Assembly: GCA_964555735.1 (NCBI GenBank)
Contig: CAZKTS010000163.1
Span: 1 to 20,219, forward strand
Direction: 5' to 3'
Length of the DNA stretch: 20,219 nucleotides
DNA from: CAZKTS01 sp964555735
GTDB taxonomy: Bacteria; Actinomycetota; Acidimicrobiia; IMCC26256; PALSA-555
Below the pieces are notes generated by a model, which had not been told where the DNA came from, made no database searches, and saw nothing but the letters and a program-made list of their open reading frames with translations. Shown piece after piece: positions 1-7,695 of the stretch. A program made the position numbers and the translations under genes. Every line of letters starts with the position of its first letter. The stretch's first letter is position 1.

Positions 1-1556
1 TCGGTGAGGTACGTGCGCATGGCGTCGACGACGTGGTCGGCGGACACCAGGCCGAGCGCCGAGAAGCCGGGTGCAGCACGGGGCACGAGCACGCGCGACA
101 TGCCGAGCGCCGCGGCCTGTGTGGTCGCGTGCACCGCGCCCATGCCGCCGAACGCACAGAGGTCGAGGCGGCGCGGGTCGGCACCGGCGAGCGACAGGAG
201 GCGACGGACGGCGTCCGCCATGTGGGCGTCGACGAGACGGACGACCGCGATCGCGACCTCTTCGGCGTCCATGCCGAGCTCGTCGCCCAGCCCACCGAGG
301 GCGCGGCGCGCGCCGTCGGCGTCGAGCGCGGCTCGGCCGCCCCAGAACCCGACCGGATCGAGCCGTCCGAGCACCAGGTCGGCATCGGTGACGGTGGGCT
401 GCGTGCCCCCGCGCGAGTAGCAGACGGGACCGGGCTCGCTGCCGGCCGACCGGGGGCCGACCTGGAGCGTGCCGCCGTCCACGTGCGCGATCGAGCCGCC
501 GCCCGCGCCGATCGCCTGGATGTCGACCATCGGCAGCGCGATGCAGTAGCGGTGGCGCCAGTTCCAGTCGCTCTTGAGCTCGGGCCGCCCGCCGCGGATC
601 AGGCAGACGTCGTAGCTGGTGCCGCCCATGTCGACGCTGACGATGTCGCCGATGCCCGCGTCGGTGCCGGCACGGCTCGCGGCCACGACCCCGCCGGTCG
701 GGCCCGACCCGATGGTCGCGACCGCCCGGCGACCGATCGCGTCCGGGGTTGCGACCCCGCCCGCCGACGTCGCCAGCAGCAGCTCGCTCCCGAACCCGGA
801 CGCGCGCAGCCGCTCCTCGAGGCGGGCGAGGTACCGCACGATCGGCGGACCGACGTAGGCGTTCACGAGCGTGGTCGAGGTGCGTTCGAACTCGGGCGGC
901 TTCGGATACACCTCGTGCGAGAGCGACACGAGCTCGACGTCGGGGAACTCCTCGAGCACCAGCTCGCGGGCGCGCAGCTCGTGCGCGGGGTTGAGGTACG
1001 AGTGGAGGAACACGATCGCGATCGACGTCACGCCGAACGCCTGCAGGCGGCGGGTGGCGCGGCGGACGGCCTCCTCGTCGAGCGGTGTGTCGACGTCACC
1101 TTCGGCGGTGAGGCGCTCGGGGATCTCGAGGCGCACGCGGCGACGGGCGATCGGCTCGGGCGCCGGGAGCGACGGGTCCCAGATGTCCTCCTTGAAGCAG
1201 CGCCGCAGCTCGATCTCGTCGCGGAAGCCCTCGGTGACGAGCAGGCCGGTGGGGGCGCCCGACATCTGGATCATCGTGTTGTCGCCGGTGGTGGTGCCGT
1301 GCACGATCGACGACGTCCGCGCGAGCAGCTCGTCGGCCGACGCGAGCCCGACCGCGGTCGCGAGCCGACCGAGACCTTCGACCACGCCGACGGACTGGTC
1401 GGCGGGCGTGGTCGGTGTCTTCTCGAGCACCATCCGCCCGTCGCCGTCGACCAGCACCAGGTCCGTGAACGTCCCGCCCACATCCACACCGATCCTGAAT
1501 TCCTGGTCGCGCTCGCGGGCGCTCGCCGCTCCTGCGAGCTCGTTCGCTGCGCTCAC
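1..1556 (-). CDS. hyuA: N-methylhydantoinase A / 5-oxoprolinase-type subunit HyuA (partial, C-terminus outside window)
   Basis: ATP-dependent hydantoinase/oxoprolinase A subunit, expected to work with HyuB on cyclic amides such as hydantoins or 5-oxoproline. I translated the minus strand by hand. After about 21 residues it shows the family's N-terminal phosphate motif DVGGTFTD (residues about 25-32), then VHGTTTGDN, a GPTGG motif, VDMGGTSYD and a conserved C-terminal-side glycine-rich stretch. About 518 codons are visible; the family is usually near 650-700 residues, so the C-terminus lies beyond base 1. The GTG start at 1556-1554 overlaps the hyuB stop (GTGA), which implies translational coupling. 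The residues before the conserved IGVDVGG are Ala/Arg/Glu-rich and coded by repeat-like DNA, so the functional N-terminus may be later. Family call is firm; the substrate is unknown. Confidence 0.9.
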   Translation of the reverse strand, partial: MSAANELAGAASARERDQEFRIGVDVGGTFTDLVLVDGDGRMVLEKTPTTPADQSVGVVEGLGRLATAVGLASADELLARTSSIVHGTTTGDNTMIQMSGAPTGLLVTEGFRDEIELRRCFKEDIWDPSLPAPEPIARRRVRLEIPERLTAEGDVDTPLDEEAVRRATRRLQAFGVTSIAIVFLHSYLNPAHELRARELVLEEFPDVELVSLSHEVYPKPPEFERTSTTLVNAYVGPPIVRYLARLEERLRASGFGSELLLATSAGGVATPDAIGRRAVATIGSGPTGGVVAASRAGTDAGIGDIVSVDMGGTSYDVCLIRGGRPELKSDWNWRHRYCIALPMVDIQAIGAGGGSIAHVDGGTLQVGPRSAGSEPGPVCYSRGGTQPTVTDADLVLGRLDPVGFWGGRAALDADGARRALGGLGDELGMDAEEVAIAVVRLVDAHMADAVRRLLSLAGADPRRLDLCAFGGMGAVHATTQAAALGMSRVLVPRAAPGFSALGLVSADHVVDAMRTYLT

Positions 1557-3382
1557 TCGCCGCCTCTCATGGACTGTCGGAGGGTCTCGGTGGCCGACTC
1601 GTCGAGCGCCAGGGTCATGTCGTCGAGGGAGCCGGTGATCACGACGCCGTAGTGATCGCGGGCGGCGTCGATGCTCACGTACTCGTCCCACACGTCCTCG
1701 AGGACGGCCTGCGGGTCACGGTCGAGCGGGTCGCCCCAGCCGCCGCCACCGCCGAAGCGGTACACGAGCCGGTCGCCGGTCTCCATGCGCCGGCCGGCGA
1801 CGGTCGGCGCGACCTCGACCTCGCGCTCGGTGCCCGCGCTGATGAGGCACTGGTCCGGCGAGCCGTCGTCGCCGCCCGCGATGCCCGGGTGGCGGTGGAT
1901 GCGGTTCACGACGTACTGGTTCACCGACGTCGGCGTCCGCACCTCCTTGACGAACTCGCTGCCGCACCCGCCGCGCCACTGACCGGCGCCACCGGAGTCC
2001 GTGAGGTAGTTGCGGCCGCGCAGGATGTGCGGGAACAGCGCCTCGTTGATCTCGGCCGACGCCTTGATGAGGTTGCCGTTCGACGCCACCAGCGCGCCCC
2101 AGCCGTCGACGCCCTTGACGCCGTTCACCCAGCCGGCGTTCACCTCGCCGCCGTGGTCGAAGAACGGCTTGCCGGTGCGCGGGTCCTCGTCACCCCACAT
2201 CTGGCGCGGGCTGCCGTACTTGTAGGTCTGGGGCGAGCAGCGGTCGGGGATGATCTGCGACATCGCGAGGGCGATCGCGTCACCCACCTCGACGCCGGGG
2301 TGATGGGTGCCGCTGCTCACCGGCTTGCCCTCGGTCGGGTTCACGCACGTGCCCTCGGGCACCCGCAGGTCGACGCAGTCGAAGAAGCCCTCGTTCTTGG
2401 GGATCGACGGGTCGACGAGGCTCGCGAGCTGCGAGATCGTGTAGCCGCGCGTGTTGCCGAACGTGGACCACGCCTGGATGTCGGGCCGGTCGTCGGAGCC
2501 GGCGAAGTCGACGATCAGCCGGTCGCCCTTCACCGTGACCGCGACGTGCACGCGGATGTCCTCGTTGCCCGCGGGGTCGCAGTCCACGTACATGTCGGCT
2601 TCGTAGGTGCCGTCGGGCCAGCGCGCGATCTCCTCGGAGAACCGGCGGTGGGCGTCGGCGATGGTCCAGTCGACGGCGGCGCGCACGACGTCCGCGCCGT
2701 ACGAGCGGATGATCTCGCCGAGGCGCGCCGCACCGAGCTGCGCGGCGCCGACCTGCGCACGCAGGTCGCCGATGAACCCGGCGAGCCGGTTGTTGGCGCG
2801 CATCGTGAGGACGACGTCGCGCCGCTCCCTGCCGGCCTCGATGATCTTCAGGAGCGGATAGCGGGTGCCCTCGGACCAGATGTCCTTCGCGAAGACGTTG
2901 TAGCCACCCGCGGCCGCGCCCCCGGTGTCGCCGTGGTGGCACTGGATCGACGCCATGAGCAGCGGTGCGTCGCCCTCCTGGGCGTCCGGCGCGAACACCG
3001 GCGCGAACACGTTGAAGTCAGGGAGGTGGCCGCCGCCGTGGTACGGGTCGTTCGCGACCAGCACGTCGCCGGGGTAGAGCTCGCCGCGCAGCTCGTCGAG
3101 CGCGAACCGGATCGGCAGCGTCGACGACAGCATGAACTGCGGGATCCCGACCGACAGCGCCGCGAGCCGCCCCCGGCCGTCGAGGATCGTCGCGTTGCGC
3201 TCGTTGCTCTGGTTGAGGATCGGCGTGGTCGCGGTGCGGGAGACGAACGTCGCCATCTCGAAGCAGATGGTCTCCATGCCTGATCGGATGACCTCACAGG
3301 TGACGGGATCGGGCGTGGCGGAGAGCCCAGGGGGCACGGAGTGCCCCCGCGGCTCTCCAGACCGGTCGAGGACGTCAGCCAC
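1553..3382 (-). CDS. hyuB: N-methylhydantoinase B / 5-oxoprolinase-type subunit HyuB
   Basis: The B subunit paired with HyuA in ATP-dependent opening of hydantoin-type rings. The 609-residue product carries the family signatures: DPVTCEVIRSGMETICFEM near residue 25, VANDPYHGGGHLPDF at about 109-123, and a C-terminal GGGGGWGDPLDRDP. Length is slightly above the usual 550-600. The assigned GTG start at 3382 overlaps the end of the upstream amidohydrolase by 8 bases. There is no strong Shine-Dalgarno sequence, and the first 20 or so residues are low-conservation sequence coded by a large inverted repeat (3320-3358). A later start, for example the GTG at 3337-3335, is possible. The stop overlaps the hyuA start. 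Function is well supported at family level; whether it acts on hydantoin, oxoproline or another lactam is not visible. Confidence 0.92.
   Translation of the reverse strand: MADVLDRSGEPRGHSVPPGLSATPDPVTCEVIRSGMETICFEMATFVSRTATTPILNQSNERNATILDGRGRLAALSVGIPQFMLSSTLPIRFALDELRGELYPGDVLVANDPYHGGGHLPDFNVFAPVFAPDAQEGDAPLLMASIQCHHGDTGGAAAGGYNVFAKDIWSEGTRYPLLKIIEAGRERRDVVLTMRANNRLAGFIGDLRAQVGAAQLGAARLGEIIRSYGADVVRAAVDWTIADAHRRFSEEIARWPDGTYEADMYVDCDPAGNEDIRVHVAVTVKGDRLIVDFAGSDDRPDIQAWSTFGNTRGYTISQLASLVDPSIPKNEGFFDCVDLRVPEGTCVNPTEGKPVSSGTHHPGVEVGDAIALAMSQIIPDRCSPQTYKYGSPRQMWGDEDPRTGKPFFDHGGEVNAGWVNGVKGVDGWGALVASNGNLIKASAEINEALFPHILRGRNYLTDSGGAGQWRGGCGSEFVKEVRTPTSVNQYVVNRIHRHPGIAGGDDGSPDQCLISAGTEREVEVAPTVAGRRMETGDRLVYRFGGGGGWGDPLDRDPQAVLEDVWDEYVSIDAARDHYGVVITGSLDDMTLALDESATETLRQSMRGGE
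3320..3358. repeat. Large imperfect inverted repeat (hairpin) at the 5' end of hyuB
   Basis: Left arm GGAGAGCC-CA-GGGGGCAC (3320-3337), three-base loop GGA (3338-3340), right arm GTGCCCCC-GC-GGCTCTCC (3341-3358). Sixteen of 18 arm positions pair, with only the central two-base step mismatched. It starts 17 bases beyond the amidohydrolase stop. It lies inside the assigned hyuB frame, or between the two genes if hyuB starts later. It could be a mobile palindromic repeat, an attenuating RNA hairpin or a processing site. Confidence 0.8.
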
Positions 3383-5036
3383 GCAGGATCTGCCCCGGCT
3401 TCGCGGCGACGCCCTCCTCCGACGGCGCGCCGTCGACGCGGATGGGGGTGCCGTTCACCACGACGTGGCGCATGCCCGACGGCTCGTCGGCGACGAGGCG
3501 TTCGCCGTCGGCGGGGAAGTCGCGCACGCGGTGCAGGCCGCCCGGACCCACCGTGGCGGGATCGAAGACTGCGATGTCCGCGGCCTTGCCCTCGGCGAGC
3601 ACACCGCGGTCGTCGAAGCCGAAGACCCCGGCCGGTTCGCCGGTGAGCTTGTGCACCGCACCTTCGAGCGTGAGCACCTCGCGCTCGCGCACCCCGTTGC
3701 CGAGCAGGTCGGTGGGGAGGCACGCGTCGCAGAGCTGGCTGACGTGCGCGCCGGCGTCGGAGAGGCCGATGAGCATCCCGTCGGTCTGGAGCAGCTCTTC
3801 GATCATCTCCTCGTCGTTGTTGGCGAGGATGCTTCGGAAGCGAGTCGCGAGGTCGTCGTCGATCGCGATCTGCAGCATCGCTTCGAGCGGCTCGACGCCG
3901 CGCTCGGCGGCGATCGATGCGGCGTCGCGGTCGACGAGCTCCGGGTGGTTGGGGCTCTCGGCGACCGTCAGGGTCTCCCAGCGGGCGCGGAACACCGCGC
4001 CCGTCTCCAGCTCGTGCTGGGCCTGCGCGCGCCAGGCGGGGTCGCGGTAGGCGGCGAGACGTTCCTCGGGTGTGCCGCTCATGAGGTTCTTGAAGGACGG
4101 CACGGTGTTGAACGTGAACGGGTCGGCCATCGTCATCTGGAACGTCAGCGGTCGGCACGTGACCTGCGGCCAGACGTCGGCACCCTCCGCGCGCTGCGCG
4201 GTGTTGAGGTCGCGCATCGTCGTGGCGAACGGCGAGCCCTTGATCGTGAGGAGCGCGGTCCAGGTGAACGGCCGGCCGATGCGCTTCTGGAGCGCGTAGA
4301 TCTCGGGGTGCGTGACCTTCTCGCCCGGCGTGAACGCGCCGACACCCTTGCCGAGCTCGCCCATGGGCGCGACGAGCGCTTCGATCTCGGCGATGTCGGC
4401 GAGCCGCGACGGGACCGGCCGGCCGTTGTCGCCGTTGTGGGTCTGGGCCGAGCTCGACGCGAACCCGGCCGCGCCCGCGGCCACCGCCTCGCGCACCACC
4501 TCGGCCATGCGGGCGAGCTCGTCGTCGGTCGCGGCCCGCTCGTAGCCCGCGTCGCCCATCACGAAGAGCCGCAGCGCGGTGTGCCCGATGTACGCGGTGT
4601 AGTTGAGGACGCTGCCGTGGCGCTCGACCGAGTCGAGGTACTCGGGGAACGACTCGAAGTCCCACGGGATGCCGGCCTCGAGCGTGGTGAGGCTCATGTC
4701 CTCGACGTTCTGGAGCGTGCGCCCGATCAGGCCGCGGTGCTCGGTGCGCGTGGGCGCGATCGAGAACCCGCAGTTGCCGGCCACCACGCTCGTCACGCCG
4801 TGCCACGACGACGGCGTGAGCGCGGGGTCCCAGAACACCTGCGCGTCGTAGTGGGTGTGGATGTCGACGAACCCGGGCGTGACCGCATGGCCGTCGGCCT
4901 CCAGCACGACGTCGCCGGCGAGGTTCTCGCCGATCTCGGCGATCACGCCGTCGCGCACGCCGACGTCGGCGACCCGCCCTGGCGCGCCGGTGCCGTCGAC
5001 GACCGTGCCTCCCTTGATCACGAGGTCATGCGCCAT
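3375..5036 (-). CDS. D-aminoacylase-type amidohydrolase (N-acyl-D-amino-acid deacylase family)
   Basis: A 553-residue metal-dependent amidohydrolase, likely cytoplasmic, cleaving an N-acyl or cyclic amide bond. It opens with the typical beta-strand segment LVIKGGTVVDGTG, followed by the metal motif PGFVDIHTHYDAQ (His60, His62), a WHGVTSVVAGNCG segment with the subfamily Cys89, and a late GLSDAGAH motif carrying the expected catalytic Asp. It ends with the usual amidohydrolase tail (GKAADIAVFDP). I could not find the S-H-x-K type metal ligand usual in the middle of D-aminoacylases, and it is longer than the common 480 or so. The ATG at 5036 has an AAGGAGC ribosome site about 10 bases upstream, 15 bases after the endonuclease-family stop. 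It is followed by hyuB with an 8-base overlap. Context suggests it processes the product or precursor of the HyuAB reaction. Confidence 0.88.
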   Translation of the reverse strand: MAHDLVIKGGTVVDGTGAPGRVADVGVRDGVIAEIGENLAGDVVLEADGHAVTPGFVDIHTHYDAQVFWDPALTPSSWHGVTSVVAGNCGFSIAPTRTEHRGLIGRTLQNVEDMSLTTLEAGIPWDFESFPEYLDSVERHGSVLNYTAYIGHTALRLFVMGDAGYERAATDDELARMAEVVREAVAAGAAGFASSSAQTHNGDNGRPVPSRLADIAEIEALVAPMGELGKGVGAFTPGEKVTHPEIYALQKRIGRPFTWTALLTIKGSPFATTMRDLNTAQRAEGADVWPQVTCRPLTFQMTMADPFTFNTVPSFKNLMSGTPEERLAAYRDPAWRAQAQHELETGAVFRARWETLTVAESPNHPELVDRDAASIAAERGVEPLEAMLQIAIDDDLATRFRSILANNDEEMIEELLQTDGMLIGLSDAGAHVSQLCDACLPTDLLGNGVREREVLTLEGAVHKLTGEPAGVFGFDDRGVLAEGKAADIAVFDPATVGPGGLHRVRDFPADGERLVADEPSGMRHVVVNGTPIRVDGAPSEEGVAAKPGQILRG

Positions 5037-5051
5037 GTCAGTGCTCCTTGC

Positions 5052-6053
5052 CTACGAACACGAGAAGTCCGCGCTGGTGCCGGTGTGGTCCGAGGTCCAG
5101 ACCATGCCGTTCGGGCCGTCGAGGGTGGGTGCGTCGTTCCAGAGGCCGGTGCCGAGGCCGTCGCCGTCGTCGTCGGCGCGCGCGTCGAAGGTGAGGTCGC
5201 ACGACTCCGGTGCCTTCACGAAGATGAAGTCGATGCGCTCCTGCTGGCGGACGCTCGGGTCCTGGAGCGACTCGAGCGTCTTGTCGTCGCGGCCCGCGCT
5301 GCAGCCCGCCGACGTCGTGGGATCGCACTCCGCGTTGCCTGCCGCGAGGTGCGAGTCGGTCCACCCGTCCGTGGCAGTCAAGAGCTGGTAGCGACCCGAT
5401 GTCGACGTGACGTTGAAGTCGCCCATCAGCACGCGGATCGCCTTGGGGCCGCCGGCGTCGTCGGCGAGCTTCGCCGCGATCACGGTCTGGCACCCGAAGA
5501 GATCGACGCCCGCGTCCTTGCACGGTGGTGGGCAGTTCTTGCACACCTGTCCGCTCGGGGTCTCGGGGTCACCGTCCTGGTGGGTGGTGACGACGACCAG
5601 CGGGCCCAGCGGCGACTTGAGCGTGACTCGCGACGCGGTGCGGAAGTTGCCCGCGAGCTTCACGACCTTGCTCGACACCACCGGCAGCGTCGTGAGCACG
5701 CGCTCGGTGTCGAGGCTCGTGACCTTGGTGCCGAACACGATCTCGTACTTGCCGTCGCACGCCTTCGGCACGGCCTCTTCGAGCAGGTCCGAGAGGTTCT
5801 GGTTGATCTCCTGGAGCCCCACGACCTCGGGGCAGTCCGCTTCCTCGAGCTGGCGCAGCAGGAGCTCGACGCGGTCGGGGGCCTGGCAACCGTCGGTGGC
5901 GCTCGGGCAGAACACGCCGTGGAGCAGGTTCAGGTTCACGATGCGGACACCGTCGTCGGCGGGTGCCGTCGCCGGGGTGCGGGCGCTGGCGACGCCCCCG
6001 CCCACCAGCGCCAGCGCCACCGATGCCGTGATCGCGAGCAGCAGCTTCTGCAT
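5052..6053 (-). CDS. Secreted endonuclease/exonuclease/phosphatase-family protein
   Basis: A 333-residue exported metal-dependent phosphoesterase of the EEP (DNase I-like) fold. The N-terminus is a classical signal peptide: basic MQK, hydrophobic LLLAITASVALALVGGG, likely cleavage after ASA at about residue 24. EEP motifs follow in order: NLNLLHG (about 40-46), GLQEIN with metal Glu82, TTHQD with His158, GDFN at 211-214, RIDFIF with Asp275, and SDHTG with Asp322-His323. Twelve cysteines, including CKNCPPPC at about 171-178, fit a disulfide-bonded extracellular protein. The ATG at 6053 has a GAGGGGGA ribosome site. The substrate (nucleic acid, phospholipid or phosphosugar) cannot be told from sequence. 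It is separated by only 15 bases from the amidohydrolase, so co-transcription with the hydantoinase genes is likely although the functional link is obscure. Confidence 0.87.
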   Translation of the reverse strand: MQKLLLAITASVALALVGGGVASARTPATAPADDGVRIVNLNLLHGVFCPSATDGCQAPDRVELLLRQLEEADCPEVVGLQEINQNLSDLLEEAVPKACDGKYEIVFGTKVTSLDTERVLTTLPVVSSKVVKLAGNFRTASRVTLKSPLGPLVVVTTHQDGDPETPSGQVCKNCPPPCKDAGVDLFGCQTVIAAKLADDAGGPKAIRVLMGDFNVTSTSGRYQLLTATDGWTDSHLAAGNAECDPTTSAGCSAGRDDKTLESLQDPSVRQQERIDFIFVKAPESCDLTFDARADDDGDGLGTGLWNDAPTLDGPNGMVWTSDHTGTSADFSCS

Positions 6054-6075
6054 CCGTCCCCCTCTGGACGTCCCG

Positions 6076-6081
6076 ACCCTA
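6076..6081 (-). promoter_or_regulatory. Candidate -10 box for the endonuclease/hydantoinase operon
   Basis: On the minus strand this reads TAGGGT, fitting the actinobacterial TANNNT pattern. It predicts a transcription start near 6069, about 16 bases before the ATG at 6053, leaving room for the GAGGGGGA ribosome site. A CTGACA hexamer at 6106-6101 could serve as -35 with a long 19-base spacer and lies inside the inverted repeat described separately. Confidence 0.4.
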
Positions 6082-6090
6082 CCGGGCAGG

Positions 6091-6107
6091 TTGACGCTCG
6101 TGTCAGG
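6091..6107. promoter_or_regulatory. Candidate operator, TTGAC-GCTCGT-GTCAGG (copy 1)
   Basis: Inverted repeat TGAC (6092-6095), six-base spacer, GTCA (6102-6105) followed by GG. It lies in the 75-base gap between the divergent endonuclease-family and alcohol dehydrogenase genes, 22 bases before the latter's ATG. The same TGAC-N6-GTCAGG pattern recurs at three other gene starts in the window. TTGACG and CTGACA also resemble -35 hexamers, so a promoter role is an alternative or additional explanation. Confidence 0.5.
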
Positions 6108-6128
6108 TTTCGATGATGCTCACGCCAC

Positions 6129-7175
6129 ATGACTGCGCTTCCTGACACCATGCGCGCCGCGGTCTACCACCAGCAGGGGGAGCTCTCGCTCGAGGAGCGG
6201 GAGGTGCCGGCGCTCGCCGAGCACGATGTCCTCCTCGAGGTGAGCCACTGCGGCATCTGCGGCAGCGACATCCACTTCGTGCTCGAGGGTTGGGGTCAAC
6301 CCGGCTCGGTCGAGGGCCACGAGTACTCCGGGCGCGTGATCGCGGTCGGCGACGCCGTGACGAAGTGGAAGGTCGGCGACACCGTCGTCGGCGGGCCCTC
6401 GCCTCGCTGCGGCGAGTGCGAGTACTGCCGCGCCGGACGACCGTCGCTCTGCACCGGGCGAAACACGCCGGGGATGCAGGTGCACAACGACGGTGCGTTC
6501 GCCGAGTACGTGCGCGCGCACGAGAACGGCATCCTGCGGATCCCCGATGGCGTGAGCCTCCGCCAGGCTGCGCTCGCGGAGCCCTTGGCGGTCGCGCTCC
6601 ACGGTCTCACCCGGGGTGGCGTCGAAGCCGGGCAGCGGCTGCTCATCACCGGCGCCGGCCCGATCGGCACCCTGAGCATCGCCGCGGCTCGGGCGCGCGG
6701 GGTCGACGACATCGTGGTCAGCGAGCCACACCCGAAGCGACGCGAGCTCGCCGAGCGGCTCGGCGCCGTGGCCGTGGACCCGGAATCGTTCGAGCGGCCG
6801 CGGTCGCCCGGCGACGTCGCCGACGAGCCGTTCGACGTCGCGCTCGAGTGCTCGGGTCATGCCATCGCGATGGAGACCGCGCTCTCGCAGCTGAAGCGGG
6901 GCGGCACCCTCGTGTTCGTCGGGGCGGGGATCAAGTCGCCGCGCATCGACGCCAACCGCGTCTTGCTCAACGAGCTCGTGATCACCGGCTCGTTCGTCTA
7001 CGACGCCGACGGCTTCGACCGGGCGCTCGAGCTGCTCGCGCGTCCCGACTTCCCGAGCGATCTCCTGATCGAGCCCGACGACGTCCCGCTCGACGGTCTG
7101 CTCGGTGCACTCCACGGGCTCGCCGACGGTGAGCTCGCCGCCAAGGTGATGATCGTCCCGCGCCGCGGGGCCTGA
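6129..7175 (+). CDS. Zinc-dependent alcohol dehydrogenase (MDR superfamily)
   Basis: A 348-residue cytoplasmic NAD(P)-dependent alcohol or polyol dehydrogenase of the threonine/sorbitol dehydrogenase type. Catalytic zinc residues are visible as Cys41 (HCGICGSD), the GHE at 63-65 and Glu151 (AEPLAV). Structural zinc cysteines are 94, 97, 100 and 108. The Rossmann motif GAGPIG is at 175-180, and an acidic Glu199 at the end of the second strand favours NAD over NADP. Length is typical. There is no Shine-Dalgarno site before the ATG at 6129 (or the in-frame ATG at 6150), so a very short or absent leader is possible. It is first gene of a plus-strand unit, 13 bases ahead of the VOC gene. The shared operator-like repeat upstream suggests regulated expression. 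The substrate is not identifiable. Confidence 0.92.
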   Translation: MTALPDTMRAAVYHQQGELSLEEREVPALAEHDVLLEVSHCGICGSDIHFVLEGWGQPGSVEGHEYSGRVIAVGDAVTKWKVGDTVVGGPSPRCGECEYCRAGRPSLCTGRNTPGMQVHNDGAFAEYVRAHENGILRIPDGVSLRQAALAEPLAVALHGLTRGGVEAGQRLLITGAGPIGTLSIAAARARGVDDIVVSEPHPKRRELAERLGAVAVDPESFERPRSPGDVADEPFDVALECSGHAIAMETALSQLKRGGTLVFVGAGIKSPRIDANRVLLNELVITGSFVYDADGFDRALELLARPDFPSDLLIEPDDVPLDGLLGALHGLADGELAAKVMIVPRRGA

Positions 7176-7188
7176 GGGGAGGCCGGCC

Positions 7189-7695
7189 GTGACCCAGACG
7201 CAGTCCGAGTCGAGCACGGAGACGCGCACGCGCTTGCCGCGGTTCAACCACGTGGCGATGAGCTTGCCCGCGGACCTCCTGACGGAGGAGAAGCGCACGG
7301 AGATCGTGCGCTTCTACGACGAGGTGTTCGGGTGGAAGGAGCTCCCGATGATGACGGAGGACCGTCGTCGTCTGGTGCTCTCCTGCTACACGCACGAGCA
7401 GTTCGTGTTCCTCATCGCCGAGGACGAGCCCATGACGTGCGCGCGCCTCGACCACTACGGGATGTCGGTGTCGAGCGAAGCGGAGCTCGACGAGATGCTC
7501 GCCCGGGCCAAGGCGTTCGCCGAGCACGACGACCGGGTCGACATCATCGACAAGCACGTCGACGACCACGGCGTGCTCGCGATCACGAGCATCTACGTGG
7601 GCTACCTCCTGCCGATGATGGTGGAGGTGCAGTGGTGGGACTTCCGATCTGCGGAGGAGCGGGCCGAGGGCGAGCGAGCGGGGAGTGACGCTTGA
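7189..7695 (+). CDS. VOC (glyoxalase/dioxygenase-fold) family protein
   Basis: A 168-residue protein of the vicinal-oxygen-chelate superfamily, which coordinates a divalent metal to act on vicinal-oxygen substrates (lyases, isomerases, extradiol dioxygenases, resistance proteins). After a disordered Thr/Ser-rich start it has FNHVAMS (His21), FYDEVFGWKE, a second-half LDHYGMSV (His89) and VEVQWWDF (Glu146). This is the His-His-Glu spacing expected of metal ligands. The start is GTG at 7189, supported by GGGGAGG just upstream. It is 13 bases downstream of the alcohol dehydrogenase and its TGA overlaps the TTG start of the next gene, so the three are probably one operon. The reaction is unknown; the context suggests a step in the same catabolic route as the F420-type oxidoreductase. 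Confidence 0.78.
   Translation: MTQTQSESSTETRTRLPRFNHVAMSLPADLLTEEKRTEIVRFYDEVFGWKELPMMTEDRRRLVLSCYTHEQFVFLIAEDEPMTCARLDHYGMSVSSEAELDEMLARAKAFAEHDDRVDIIDKHVDDHGVLAITSIYVGYLLPMMVEVQWWDFRSAEERAEGERAGSDA

Noticed and set aside
33..6116. Very long plus-strand open frames opposite the hydantoinase operon (33-1652, 1652-3283, 3132-6116)
   Set aside because: Their translations are low-complexity Arg/Ala/Val/Asp-rich without family motifs. They are opposite-strand shadows of the clearly conserved minus-strand genes, produced by high GC content.
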